Source of the DNA: Rhizobium subbaraonis
GTDB taxonomy: Bacteria; Pseudomonadota; Alphaproteobacteria; Rhizobiales; Rhizobiaceae
DNA: 64,000 nucleotides
Assembly (NCBI RefSeq): GCF_900220975.1
Contig: NZ_OBQD01000012.1
Coordinates: 124,001-188,000 of the forward strand
Direction: 5' to 3'
The notes under the pieces are model-generated. The model searched no databases and was not told where the DNA came from. It saw only the letters and a list, made by a program, of their open reading frames with translations. Numbering within the stretch: position 1 is the stretch's first letter; the number at the start of each line of letters is the position of its first letter. Of this stretch, positions 27,045-36,179 are shown one piece after another. Position numbers and translations under genes: made by a program.

Positions 27045-28073
27045 ATGGGAGACCCAGCACTCGAAAGGCTGCTCAAGCGCGACCGGGCAATCGTCGCCGT
27101 GTGCCTGGTTGTCATGACGGTGCTAGCCTGGCTCTACCTGCTCTCGCTCGCCCGATCCATGGGCGCGGCCCACGTGCCGGTGAACGGCGCGGGCACCATG
27201 GAAGGCATGCCGGGAATGGAGGATATGCCGGGGATGGACATGTCGGGTATGCAGACCTCCGACGTGGCGCCGGCGGGATGGAACTCGGACAATACGGTGC
27301 TCGTGGTCGCCATGTGGTTCGTGATGATGGTCGGTATGATGCTGCCGTCAGCCGCGCCGATGATTCTCCTCTATGCCCGGGTGGGGCGCCATGCGAGCGC
27401 GAAGGGGGCCCCCTTTGCGGCAACCGGCGTGTTCTGCGCCGGCTATCTTGCAGTCTGGTTCCTGTTTTCGCTCGCAGCGACGCTGGCACAGTGGATATTG
27501 GAGCAGGCGGTGCTGATCACGCCGATGCTGGACAGCGCGAGCCCCCTTCTCAGCGCAGCCCTTCTGATCACGGCCGGGCTCTACCAATGGACACCGCTGA
27601 AGAGCGCATGCCTCGGCAAGTGCCGCGCGCCGGCCGCCTTCCTGCAGGCCGCCGGCGGCTTCAGGCGCGATGCGGCCGGTGCGTTTCTCATGGGCATGCG
27701 CCACGGCGCCTACTGCGTCGGCTGCTGCTGGCCGCTGATGCTGCTGCTGTTCGTCGGCGGGGTGATGAACATCCTGTGGATCGCCGTGATCGCAATCTTC
27801 GTGCTGGCGGAGAAGCTTCTGCCCGGCGGCGACCGCATGGGCCGCGCCGCTGGCGTCGTTCTGATAGCCGCCGGCGCATGGCTGATGCTGCGCGGGATGG
27901 CGCACGCGGAACCGCTGCAGCGGCTGTCGCTGGCGGCTCTCGGCATGAAAACACCCGCGTGGATCAAATACCACGCGGGCGTCCACGATCTTCTTCCTTC
28001 GACTACGCCGGAGCAGCCGACAAAGGCGGCGATGAGGGGCCTCACGCCGCCTTGGCGACGTGATACTCCTTGA
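27045..28073 (+). CDS. DUF2182 predicted metal-binding membrane protein with Met-rich loop
   Basis: This 342-residue multi-helix membrane protein has a first helix at about residues 16-38. A loop with seven methionines between residues 52 and 69 (MEGMPGMEDMPGMDMSGM) follows and resembles copper-binding Met motifs. WFVMMVGMMLPSAAPMILLY is the DUF2182 hallmark, and SACLGKC and YCVGCCW are paired Cys motifs in or near helices. The last 50 or so residues are polar and run over a hairpin (27954-27979) and the end of prfC (32-bp overlap). This looks like an extension past the normal family end. The metal role is inferred, not shown. Confidence 0.88.
   Translation: MGDPALERLLKRDRAIVAVCLVVMTVLAWLYLLSLARSMGAAHVPVNGAGTMEGMPGMEDMPGMDMSGMQTSDVAPAGWNSDNTVLVVAMWFVMMVGMMLPSAAPMILLYARVGRHASAKGAPFAATGVFCAGYLAVWFLFSLAATLAQWILEQAVLITPMLDSASPLLSAALLITAGLYQWTPLKSACLGKCRAPAAFLQAAGGFRRDAAGAFLMGMRHGAYCVGCCWPLMLLLFVGGVMNILWIAVIAIFVLAEKLLPGGDRMGRAAGVVLIAAGAWLMLRGMAHAEPLQRLSLAALGMKTPAWIKYHAGVHDLLPSTTPEQPTKAAMRGLTPPWRRDTP
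27954..27979 (-). terminator. prfC terminator hairpin inside the DUF2182 reading frame
   Basis: Arms CCCGCGTGG (27954-27962) and CCACGCGGG (27971-27979) form a perfect 9-bp stem. On the minus strand TGTTTTC follows, about 60 bases past the prfC stop. The plus-strand side has only ATACCA-type sequence in the loop and no T-run, so it serves mainly prfC. Confidence 0.6.
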
Positions 28074-29625
28074 TCGCTGCCATCTTTATCGCCGGATAGC
28101 GCTCGGCCTCGTAGCGCAGCGAGAACGCGTCCTGCGCCAGGAACACCGGGTCGCCGTCGAGATCGCGGGCGATGTCGCCACGCCGCGCGGTGACGAACTT
28201 GTCCAGGTCAACGGGACTGTCGGCCGAGATCCAGCGGCAGACGGAGAAGCGCGACATCTCGAAAGACACCGGCAGACCGTATTCCGCCTGCAGGCGCTCC
28301 TTCAGCACGTCGAGCTGCAGCGCGCCGACAACGCCGACGATCGCAGGCGAACCGTCCTCCGGTGAAAACAGCTGCACGACGCCCTCTTCGGCCATCTGCT
28401 GCAGGGCTTCCTTCAGCTTCTTCGCCTTCATCGCGTCCTCGAGGCGGACGCGGCGCAGGATTTCCGGCGAGAAGTTCGGTACGCCCTCGAAGACCAGCGC
28501 CTCGCCCTCGGTCAGCGTATCGCCGATGCGCAGCGTGCCGTGGTTCGGAATGCCGACCACGTCGCCGGCATAGGCCGTATCGGCAAGCTGGCGCTGCGAG
28601 GCGAAGAAGAACTGCGGCGCGGTGAGACCAAGCTGCTTTCCAGTGCGCGACAGCCGCGCCTTCATGCCGCGCTCCAGCTTGCCGGAGCAGACGCGGGCGA
28701 AGGCGATGCGGTCGCGGTGGTTCGGGTCCATGTTCGCCTGGATCTTGAACACGAAGGCAGTCATCTTGTCTTCGGCAGCATGCACGGTGCGGGTGTCGGC
28801 AACCTGGTCGCGCGGCGGCGGGGCAAAGGCACCGAGCGCATTGATGAGGTCGCGCACGCCGAAATTGCGCAAGGCCGAGCCGAAGAAAACGGGTGTCAGG
28901 TGGCCTTCGAGGAAAGCCTTCTTATCGAACGGCTTGCAGGCCTCGATCGCCAGGGAAAGCTCGTCGACAAACGCCGCGCGCTCGTTTTCCGGCAGCCGAT
29001 GCGAGGCCGTCTCCGGATCGTTGACGCGGGTCAGGCGTTCTTGCGTATCCGAGCCGCGCACCTCGTTGGTGGAGAGGTGGTAGGAGCCGCAGAAGGTCTT
29101 CGAGCGGCCGATCGGCCAGGTCACCGGCGCGCAATCGAGCGCCAGCTTCTCCTCGACCTCGTCCAGGATCTCGAAGGGATCGCGGCTCTCGCGGTCCATC
29201 TTGTTGACGAAGGTGATGATCGGGATGTCGCGCATGCGGCAGACCTCGAACAGCTTCAGCGTCCGCGGCTCGATACCCTTTGCCGCGTCGATGACCATGA
29301 CAGCCGCGTCGACCGCCGTCAGCGTGCGGTAGGTGTCGTCGGCGAAGTCCTCGTGGCCGGGCGTGTCGAGAATGTTGAAGACATTGCCTTCATATTCGAA
29401 CGTCATCACCGAGGTCACGACCGAGATGCCGCGCTCGCGCTCGATCTTCATCCAGTCCGAGCGGGTCTGGATGCGGTCCTTCTTGGCCTTGACCTCGCCG
29501 GCGAGCTGGATCGCGCCGCCGAACAGCAGCAGCTTTTCGGTCAGCGTCGTCTTGCCCGCGTCCGGGTGGGCGATAATAGCAAAGGTGCGGCGGCGGGAGA
29601 CCGCCTCGGCGAGACTTTCTGCCAT
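28042..29625 (-). CDS. prfC: Peptide chain release factor RF3
   Basis: This 527-residue translational GTPase removes RF1 and RF2 after peptide release. G1 is AHPDAGKTT, then RERGISVVTSV, G3 DTPGHEDF and G4 NKMD. The C-terminal domain is complete. The ATG at 29625 gives MAESLAEAVSRRRTFAIIAH, and the frame open to 29907 has no family similarity. It is divergent from dut and overlaps the 3' end of the DUF2182 gene by 32 bases tail to tail. Confidence 0.97.
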   Translation of the reverse strand: MAESLAEAVSRRRTFAIIAHPDAGKTTLTEKLLLFGGAIQLAGEVKAKKDRIQTRSDWMKIERERGISVVTSVMTFEYEGNVFNILDTPGHEDFADDTYRTLTAVDAAVMVIDAAKGIEPRTLKLFEVCRMRDIPIITFVNKMDRESRDPFEILDEVEEKLALDCAPVTWPIGRSKTFCGSYHLSTNEVRGSDTQERLTRVNDPETASHRLPENERAAFVDELSLAIEACKPFDKKAFLEGHLTPVFFGSALRNFGVRDLINALGAFAPPPRDQVADTRTVHAAEDKMTAFVFKIQANMDPNHRDRIAFARVCSGKLERGMKARLSRTGKQLGLTAPQFFFASQRQLADTAYAGDVVGIPNHGTLRIGDTLTEGEALVFEGVPNFSPEILRRVRLEDAMKAKKLKEALQQMAEEGVVQLFSPEDGSPAIVGVVGALQLDVLKERLQAEYGLPVSFEMSRFSVCRWISADSPVDLDKFVTARRGDIARDLDGDPVFLAQDAFSLRYEAERYPAIKMAAIKEYHVAKAA

Positions 29626-29722
29626 GTCGTGAAAATCCTGTTGATCGCGCGCTATGTAACGGTTCCGTGGAAAACTTTCAATTCGCGTTTGACCCGGACA
29701 GCAGCCGATCCGCAAATGGGGG

Positions 29723-30193
29723 ATGAACATCCGACACGCTCCCCACCCGACCCTGAACCTCGTCCGCCTGCCGCATGGCGCCGGCCTCGATCTGCCGGCG
29801 TACGAAACGGCCGGCGCTGCCGGCATGGACCTGCGCGCCGCGGTCGAGACCGGCGAGACGCTGGTGCTTGCCCCGGGCAGCCGCGCGCTGGTGCCGACCG
29901 GCTTCATCTTCGAGATACCGGAGGGCTACGAGGCACAGATCCGCCCACGCTCCGGCCTCGCCTTCAAGCACGGCATTACCTGCCTGAATACGCCCGGCAC
30001 GATCGATAGCGACTATCGCGGCGAAGTGAAGGTGCTGCTGGTCAACCTCGGTGCGGCGGATTTCGTCATCGATCGCGGCATGCGCATCGCCCAGATGGTG
30101 ATCGCGCCGGTCGTGCAGGCGCAGGTGCGCGAGGTGACGGAGGCGGGCGCGACCGAGCGGGGTGCGGGCGGCTTCGGTTCGACCGGGGTCTAA
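29723..30193 (+). CDS. dut: dUTP diphosphatase
   Basis: This 156-residue trimeric dUTPase has the five motifs visible: [38 protein letters not shown] and the C-terminal arm [10 protein letters not shown]. It keeps uracil out of DNA and supplies dUMP. The start ATG has GGGG just before it. The acetyltransferase gene follows after 14 bases and is probably co-transcribed. Confidence 0.97.
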   Translation: MNIRHAPHPTLNLVRLPHGAGLDLPAYETAGAAGMDLRAAVETGETLVLAPGSRALVPTGFIFEIPEGYEAQIRPRSGLAFKHGITCLNTPGTIDSDYRGEVKVLLVNLGAADFVIDRGMRIAQMVIAPVVQAQVREVTEAGATERGAGGFGSTGV

Positions 30194-30207
30194 GGAACAA
30201 CCGGCAG

Positions 30208-31104
30208 ATGACTGACGATCGGGCCGGGCTGATCTTTCGCGAGGACTATTTCGGCGATCCCGCCGGCTGGGCGGCGGTGAAGGCGCTGCTTGTCGACGTC
30301 TTCGGCGTCGATGTCAGCCCGCTCGACCGGCTGGGCGGACCTGACCAGACACTGATGTCGTCGGCCTGGTTCGACGAAAGCGCGCGGTGCGTGGCGAATT
30401 TTTCCGCCTTTTCGATGCCGCTCGTGATCGATGGGCGCCCGGTGAAAGCGGCCGCGCTGCAATCCGGTGCAGTGCTGCCGCAATATCGTGGTCGTGGCCT
30501 CTTCCGCGATCTCGTCCGCCGCGTGCTGCAGCGCTGCGACGCGCAGGGCTTCGAAGCGATCTTGCTCTACACCGACAAGCCGCAGCTCTACGAACCCTAC
30601 GGTTTCGGGATCCTGCCGGAACATCGCTTTGCCGGGGGTGCGCCGGCCGTGAGCGCGGCATCGCCGTCCTTCCGCACGCTCGACATGAACGATGCCGACG
30701 ACGTTTCCCTTGTTCGCGGCCTACTGGAAAGCCGCGCTGCGGTCTCGCAGCGACTTGCCGTGATCCGGAACATGCAGACGTTCCTGCTCAACACCGTGCT
30801 CGTGCAGGGCGTGACGTTCAGCCTCCTGCCGCAGCATTCGGCCGTCGTTGCCTGGAGCGAAAACGCAGAGGGCACCGTTTTCACGCTGCACGACGTGGTG
30901 GCTGCCAGCATGCCATCGCTTTGCGAGATCCTGCAGGCCATTGGAAGGCAGCCGGAAAGGGTCGAAGTTCTGTTCGCCCCGGATCAGCTTGGCTGGCAGG
31001 GCGAAGGCATTCCCGAAGACGGCGATCTGCGCTTCATGCTGCGCAGCCAGCCCGGCCTTTCCCCGAATGGTCCTTGCCGGCTTTCGCCCATGGCAGAGTT
31101 CTGA
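30208..31104 (+). CDS. GNAT-family N-acetyltransferase
   Basis: This 298-residue protein has an N-terminal GNAT domain with acetyl-CoA binding motif LPQYRGRGLFRDLVRRVL (about 90-108) and the following LLYTDKPQLYEPYGFG. A further 150 residues follow. The long layout resembles Eis-like multi-domain GNATs, but I cannot assign a substrate. A TAAGGAAC ribosome binding site lies in the dut stop region. Confidence 0.85.
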   Translation: MTDDRAGLIFREDYFGDPAGWAAVKALLVDVFGVDVSPLDRLGGPDQTLMSSAWFDESARCVANFSAFSMPLVIDGRPVKAAALQSGAVLPQYRGRGLFRDLVRRVLQRCDAQGFEAILLYTDKPQLYEPYGFGILPEHRFAGGAPAVSAASPSFRTLDMNDADDVSLVRGLLESRAAVSQRLAVIRNMQTFLLNTVLVQGVTFSLLPQHSAVVAWSENAEGTVFTLHDVVAASMPSLCEILQAIGRQPERVEVLFAPDQLGWQGEGIPEDGDLRFMLRSQPGLSPNGPCRLSPMAEF

Positions 31105-31476
31105 GCCGCATTTAAGGGCTAAGCCCCCGGCAGCCGCCGCTTTGCCGAGGTCGGCACGACCGTCGACCTGCTGGTCTTCGCGCGCTCTGCACTGCCAGCC
31201 AAAAGCCCGTCGAAGTTCTTCCATGCGTGCAAAGATGCGCGCCTTGAAACGGTCGCCACCGGTGACCTTGCCGCATTCCACGCATTGCGGCATCTCCTGG
31301 ACCATCCACTTTAAGATGTGGAACGGACCCCGGCATGTCCCGCAGCCGGTACAGTTTGCAGGCTCCGCAGTCATCCTGCGGCGGGCGTGGCGCTTGGCCG
31401 GCCGGCGTGCGGCCCGATCCATTCCTACGCCTGGGCGGGTAACGTCCGGCAACACGCCGGACGTTAACCGGATTCT
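31105..31476. other. Gap with a possible Cys-rich minus-strand ORF
   Basis: No confident gene in 372 bases between the convergent GNAT and dps genes. On the minus strand an ATG at 31374 opens MTAEPANCTGCGTCRG, followed by MPQCVECGK. This pattern of CxxCxxC and CxxC could be a small zinc-ribbon or ferredoxin-like protein. The frame has no stop until 30721 and runs antisense through the acetyltransferase, so it may be a 5' remnant of a gene or chance. Confidence 0.25.
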
Positions 31477-31995
31477 TCACTTCGCCTGTCGGGTCGTCTC
31501 GAACAGGAACCAGGTGCGGCGCTCGGCCTCGTCGATCCAGTTTTCCAGGAGGCTGGCGGTGGCGACGTCGTTGTGCTCGTCGCACAGGTCGTGCGTTTCA
31601 CGTAGGAGGGAGACCAGGTGCTTGTTGTCCTCCAGCAGTTCGGCCAGCATGTCCCCGGGCGTCACGTAGTCGGCGTCATTGTCGGGGATCCGCTGCAGCC
31701 GTGCCGCATGGCCGATGGAACGCAGGGTTGTTCCGCCAATCTTGCGGGCCCGCTCGGCAATGTCGTCCGTCGTCGCGAAGATCTGCTCGGCCTGTTCGTC
31801 CAGCAGCAGGTGGTAATCACGAAAGTGGGGGCCTGAGACGTGCCAGTGGAAATTTTTCGTCTTGAGGTACAATGCGAACATGTCGGCAAGGAGGGTGGTG
31901 AGCGCGGCCGAGATATCGGTGATCGCATTCGAGGGCAAACCGGAGGGGGTCTTGAGTGGTGCAATCCTGCGTTTTTCGGCAGAGGAGGAAGACAT
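31477..31995 (-). CDS. dps: Dps-family ferritin-like protein
   Basis: This 172-residue member of the Dps/bacterioferritin family has ferroxidase-site residues in NFHWHVSGPHFRDYHLLLDE and the following EQAEQIFATTDDIAERA. Dps dodecamers oxidise and store iron and bind DNA under starvation and peroxide stress. The start at 31995 has an AAGGAGAG ribosome binding site. The open frame upstream to 32253 is not similar to the family. It is divergent from the LysE-type gene. Confidence 0.95.
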   Translation of the reverse strand: MSSSSAEKRRIAPLKTPSGLPSNAITDISAALTTLLADMFALYLKTKNFHWHVSGPHFRDYHLLLDEQAEQIFATTDDIAERARKIGGTTLRSIGHAARLQRIPDNDADYVTPGDMLAELLEDNKHLVSLLRETHDLCDEHNDVATASLLENWIDEAERRTWFLFETTRQAK

Positions 31996-32270
31996 GCGGG
32001 CTCTCCTTGTTGGGACAGATAAGGCAATGAACCGACGCAACGTGCACTTGGCGCTCGTCGGGAAATCGAAATCGGGCCGCTCTTCGGCGGTTGACGACCG
32101 CACCAAAGCTAGAGCGAAGGGCGCAATCTTCAACGGCCTTCGGCCTGTCGCGCGCCTTGTCCGGCATGCCGGCCGCGCCCGATTTTCTTTGCCGCCAAAC
32201 GCGCTCCCTGCCGGGCGCTTGAAAGCCCATCTGCCGAGGCGTAGAGAGAACACAGAAGAGAGATCCAGAC

Positions 32271-32888
32271 ATGACCCTTGCCGCCCTTCTTGCCTATAGC
32301 GGAGCCCTCTTCATTGCTGCGGTGATCCCCGGCCCGGGCATCACCGCGATCGTTGCCCGCGCGCTCGGCTCGGGCTTCCGAGAGACGTTCTTCATGGGAC
32401 TGGGGCTGATCCTCGGCGACATGATCTACCTCACGGCGGTGATCCTGGGGCTCGCCTTCATCGCACAGACGTTTACGACCGCCTTCATGGTCATCAAGAT
32501 CGCGGGCGCACTCTATCTCGGCTATATCGCGTGGAAGCTCTGGACCACGGGCCTCGTGCCGCAGGAAATCCAGGCACGCCGCTCATCGAACGTCGCGATG
32601 TCGTTTCTTTCCGGGCTGCTGGTCACGCTGGGCAATCCGAAGACGATGCTATTCTACGTGGCGCTCGTGCCGACGCTCATCGATCTCGGCGCGATCGGCC
32701 TGAACGACTATGGGCTGCTGCTGGGGGCGACCTTCGTCGTGCTTCTCGTCGTGCTGATCCCTTACATGGCGCTGGCCTCGCGGGCGCGCACGCTTTTGAA
32801 GAAGCCGAGCGCGCTACGTACGTTGAACCGCGTGGCAGCGGGCATCCTTGCCAGCACCGCGGCCTACATCGCAACGCGCGCTGCTTGA
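32271..32888 (+). CDS. LysE/RhtB-family exporter
   Basis: This 205-residue membrane protein has six predicted helices and the family start AALLAYSGALFIAAVIPGPG, followed by GLGLILGDMIY and LVTLGNPKTMLFYVALVP. The family exports amino acids and related compounds. The specific substrate cannot be told from sequence. The start is ATG 32271. Its next neighbour is cysK, which could hint at sulfur amino acid export, but that is conjecture. Confidence 0.9.
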   Translation: MTLAALLAYSGALFIAAVIPGPGITAIVARALGSGFRETFFMGLGLILGDMIYLTAVILGLAFIAQTFTTAFMVIKIAGALYLGYIAWKLWTTGLVPQEIQARRSSNVAMSFLSGLLVTLGNPKTMLFYVALVPTLIDLGAIGLNDYGLLLGATFVVLLVVLIPYMALASRARTLLKKPSALRTLNRVAAGILASTAAYIATRAA

Positions 32889-33022
32889 AATAAAGATTTC
32901 CATTCAACCGGATTGCGAAGCGTTTTTTCCACTCCGTCGGCCACACATGGGTGATCCCCCACTGGTCTCGGCTGCCGTCGAAACCTATTCTCCCCTCAAT
33001 GCAGATTTGAAGGGAGATTGAA

Positions 33023-33991
33023 ATGCCTGAGACCCGCAAGCCCGGCCGCGGCCGCGTCTACGCCTCCATAACCGAGACGATCGGCGATACGCCGATCGTG
33101 CGCCTCGACAAGCTCGCAAGGGAGAAGGGCGTCAAGGCCAATCTTCTGGCAAAGCTGGAATTCTTCAACCCGATCGCCTCGGTGAAGGACCGCATCGGCG
33201 TCGCCATGATCGAGGCGCTGGAGGCACAGAGCAAAATCACCCCCGGCAAGACCACGCTGATCGAGCCGACATCGGGTAACACCGGCATCGCGCTCGCCTT
33301 TGCCGCGGCCGCAAAGGGTTACAAGCTGATCCTCACCATGCCGGAGACAATGTCGATCGAGCGCCGCAAGATGCTGGCGCTGCTGGGTGCAGAACTCGTA
33401 CTCACCGAAGGGCCGAAAGGCATGAAGGGGGCAATCGCCAAGGCGGAAGAGCTGGCATCGACGCTTCCCGATGCCGTCATTCCGCAGCAGTTCGAAAATC
33501 CTGCCAATCCGGAAATTCACCGCAAGACGACGGCCGAGGAGATCTGGAACGATACCGAGGGCCAGGTCGACATCCTCGTTTCCGGCATCGGTACCGGCGG
33601 CACGATCACCGGCGCCGGTCAGGTGCTGAAGCAGAAGAAGCCGGGCCTCAAGGTGGTCGCGGTCGAGCCCGCAGACAGCCCGGTCCTTTCCGGCGGCAAT
33701 CCCGGACCGCACAAGATCCAGGGAATCGGCGCCGGCTTTGCGCCGGCGATCCTCGATACCAAGATCTACGACGAGGTCGTCACCGTCAGCAACGACGAGG
33801 CATTCGAGAACGCCCGGCTGGTGGCGCGGCTCGAAGGGGTGCCGGTCGGCATCTCCTCCGGTGCGGCACTGACCGCGGCCATCAAGGTGGGCAGCCGCCC
33901 CGAGAATACGGGAAAGACCATCGTCGTCATCATTCCCTCCTTTGCCGAACGTTATCTCTCAACCGCACTGTTCGAGGGTCTGGGCGGCTGA
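33023..33991 (+). CDS. cysK: Cysteine synthase A (O-acetylserine sulfhydrylase)
   Basis: This 322-residue PLP enzyme makes cysteine from O-acetylserine and sulfide. The PLP lysine lies in [10 protein letters not shown], the substrate loop is [12 protein letters not shown], and the phosphate cleft is [12 protein letters not shown]. The ATG at 33023 has AGGGAG upstream. The length is usual for CysK. It is followed by a hairpin terminator. Confidence 0.96.
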   Translation: MPETRKPGRGRVYASITETIGDTPIVRLDKLAREKGVKANLLAKLEFFNPIASVKDRIGVAMIEALEAQSKITPGKTTLIEPTSGNTGIALAFAAAAKGYKLILTMPETMSIERRKMLALLGAELVLTEGPKGMKGAIAKAEELASTLPDAVIPQQFENPANPEIHRKTTAEEIWNDTEGQVDILVSGIGTGGTITGAGQVLKQKKPGLKVVAVEPADSPVLSGGNPGPHKIQGIGAGFAPAILDTKIYDEVVTVSNDEAFENARLVARLEGVPVGISSGAALTAAIKVGSRPENTGKTIVVIIPSFAERYLSTALFEGLGG

Positions 33992-34015
33992 TCCCAAGCC
34001 GCCGAGCTTGCCGTG

Positions 34016-34050
34016 AGACGGGCGCTCCGCCCAGGATGCGCCCCGTCTTT
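34016..34050 (+). terminator. cysK terminator
   Basis: AGACGGGCGC (34016-34025) pairs with GCGCCCCGTCT (34038-34048, one bulged C), and TTTCCC follows. A second hairpin (GGCGGCT/AGCCGCC, 33983-34003) overlaps the cysK stop codon. The remaining bases to 34213 hold no gene. Confidence 0.5.
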
Positions 34051-34213
34051 CCCGCTCGGCGCCGCCTCTCAAGTGTCGCTACCGCCGCAGCGAGCGGTCG
34101 CGCGGGGGAATGGCGCAACTCTGCAAAGCCGTGCGCGGCTCAGGAGATGGGCTTGTGGCCTACGCACGGCCCCCGCGGATCGACGATCGGATCGAGACGC
34201 GTGTTGTTCGCGC

Positions 34214-35746
34214 TCAGGCCGCCGCGGCCAGACGCTCCCCTGCAATCCGGTAGGAAATCGCTTCGGCGAGATGTATGCGGCCGACGATATCCTTGCCGTC
34301 GAGATCGGCGAGCGTGCGGGCGACCTTGAGCACACGATGATAGCCGCGGGCGGAAAAGCGCATCTTTTCGGCCGCGTCCCGCAGCAATTGCAGACCGCCG
34401 GGATCGGGTTCGACGATACGCTCGATCAGCGCGGTCGACGCCCGGGCATTTGTGGAAATCCCGGAGTGGCCGAGGGCTAGAAACCGGTCACGCTGCGCCT
34501 CACGCGCCCGCGCCACGCGTGCGGCCACCGCGGCACTGGCCTCCGCCGCCATCGGCCGGATCAGATCGCTCGCCGAGACAGCCGGCACATCGATGCGGAT
34601 GTCGATACGGTCCATCAACGGCGCGGAGATACGGGACTGGTAGTCGGCCATGCAGCGCGGACCGCGCGCGCAGGTCTGCCCCGGCTCGCCCGCCATGCCG
34701 CAACGGCACGGGTTCATCGCAGCGACCAGCTGGATTGCGGCGGGATAGCTGACCCGATGATTGGCACGCGCAATGACGCATTCGCCGGTTTCGAGCGGCT
34801 GGCGCAACGCATCCAGAACCTGAGGAGAAAACTCCGGGAACTCGTCAAGGAACAGAACGCCGTGATGGGCCAGCGACGCCTCGCCGGGGCGAGCGCGAAA
34901 ACCGCCGCCGACGAGAGCTGCCATGGTCGCCGAATGGTGCGGCGCGCGATAGGGGCGGCGGTCGGACAGACGCCCGCCGGCCAGCTGGCCGGCGATGGAA
35001 TGGATCATCGAGACTTCGAGAAGTTCGGCAGGCGCCAGTGGCGGCAGTATCGACGGCAGGCGCGCAGCGAGCATCGACTTGCCGGATCCCGGGGGCCCCA
35101 CCATCAAGAGGTTGTGTCCGCCGGCGGCGGCGACCTCCAGCGCACGCTTGGCGCTTTCCTGGCCCTTGATGTCAGCGAGATCGGGCAGGTTCGCGGGCGC
35201 TGCGCGAATTGCGGGTTCGGGACGCGACAGCACCTGGGTGCCGCGAAAATGGTTCGCCAGCGCGATCAGGCTTCGCGGCGCGAGGATGTCGAGCTCGCTC
35301 CCCGCCCACGCCGCTTCCGCGCCGCTGTCGGCGGGGCATATCAATCCCTTGCCGAGGGCGTTGGCGCCGATCGCGGCCGGCAGCGCTCCGGCGATGGCGG
35401 CAATCGTGCCGTCGAGATTGAGTTCGCCGATCACGACATAGCCCTCCAGGGCATCGGCGGGAATGGCGCCGAGCGCAGCCATCAGGCCCAGGGCGATGGG
35501 GAGATCAAAGTGGCTGCCCTCCTTCGGCAGGTCGGCAGGCGCGAGATTAACCGTCACGCGCTTGGCCGGCAGCGACAGCCCCGAGGCATGAAGGGCGGCC
35601 TGGACTCGTTCGCGGCTTTCCGCCACCGCCTTGTCCGGAAGGCCGACGATCTGCATGCCGACCTTGCCGGGCGCCACCATCACCTGGACATCGACGGGAA
35701 CGCCGTCGATGCCCTGAAATGCAACCGTACTGACCCGTGCCACCAT
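34214..35746 (-). CDS. ComM/YifB-family Mg-chelatase-like AAA+ ATPase
   Basis: This 510-residue protein has an N-terminal Lon-like fold (VARVSTVAFQGIDGVPVDVQ, KRVTVNLAPADLPKEGSHFD). The AAA+ ATPase has Walker A MVGPPGSGKSM and Walker B VLFLDEFPEF. A Cys cluster lies in NPCRCGMAGEPGQTCARG, and a C-terminal chelatase domain follows. ComM is a helicase that promotes branch migration during natural transformation in Vibrio and Haemophilus. The rhizobial role is not established. The start at 35746 begins the conserved domain, and the frame is open to 35863. Confidence 0.92.
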   Translation of the reverse strand: MVARVSTVAFQGIDGVPVDVQVMVAPGKVGMQIVGLPDKAVAESRERVQAALHASGLSLPAKRVTVNLAPADLPKEGSHFDLPIALGLMAALGAIPADALEGYVVIGELNLDGTIAAIAGALPAAIGANALGKGLICPADSGAEAAWAGSELDILAPRSLIALANHFRGTQVLSRPEPAIRAAPANLPDLADIKGQESAKRALEVAAAGGHNLLMVGPPGSGKSMLAARLPSILPPLAPAELLEVSMIHSIAGQLAGGRLSDRRPYRAPHHSATMAALVGGGFRARPGEASLAHHGVLFLDEFPEFSPQVLDALRQPLETGECVIARANHRVSYPAAIQLVAAMNPCRCGMAGEPGQTCARGPRCMADYQSRISAPLMDRIDIRIDVPAVSASDLIRPMAAEASAAVAARVARAREAQRDRFLALGHSGISTNARASTALIERIVEPDPGGLQLLRDAAEKMRFSARGYHRVLKVARTLADLDGKDIVGRIHLAEAISYRIAGERLAAAA

Positions 35747-36179
35747 GAATGCCCCCTGCGGCGGCCTCATGCCGCCGAACGTGCTGGCGAAAGAAGTGCG
35801 CATGACGGGAAGCGAGCTTGCGGCTTCCCACAATTGCATCCGCCCACCACAACCAATCTTCAAGTTGCGGTTGACACGATTACACGGGACGCGGAATATA
35901 ACAAGAACAATTATCGAACAAACGCGCGTATTTTTCCCGCTCAGGCTGCATCAGGTTGCAATGGGAGAACACACGGTCCGTTTCCTTCTGCGTCACGGGG
36001 CCCCTGCCCGCCGACGGATGATGTCCACGGGCACATGTGCACGCGCGGGTATCAACGGAAGGAAGCGGAACGCAGGAACGATGGTCGACCCTTGTCCATC
36101 ATCCGTACCTGCGCCCGGCATTGCGGGCGCCGGCTGAACGCTCGGGCGCGACCGCCGCTTGGAATATCGGCGCGATTGC
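35747..36179. other. Gap between the comM-like gene and gshB, with an orphan promoter-like site
   Basis: About 430 bases without a convincing gene. On the plus strand TTGACA (35871-35876) is followed at 18-20 bases by AATATAAC (35895-35902), a fair promoter match. It points away from both flanking minus-strand genes. The downstream stretch could encode a small RNA, but I see no clear terminator. Confidence 0.3.

Noticed and set aside
29626-29907. N-terminal extension of prfC
   Set aside because: It overlaps the start of dut and has no RF3 similarity. MAESLAEAVSRRRTF is the usual start.
35745-36137. Plus-strand ORF of 130 codons before gshB
   Set aside because: It starts inside the comM-like gene, has no ribosome binding site and no family-like composition.
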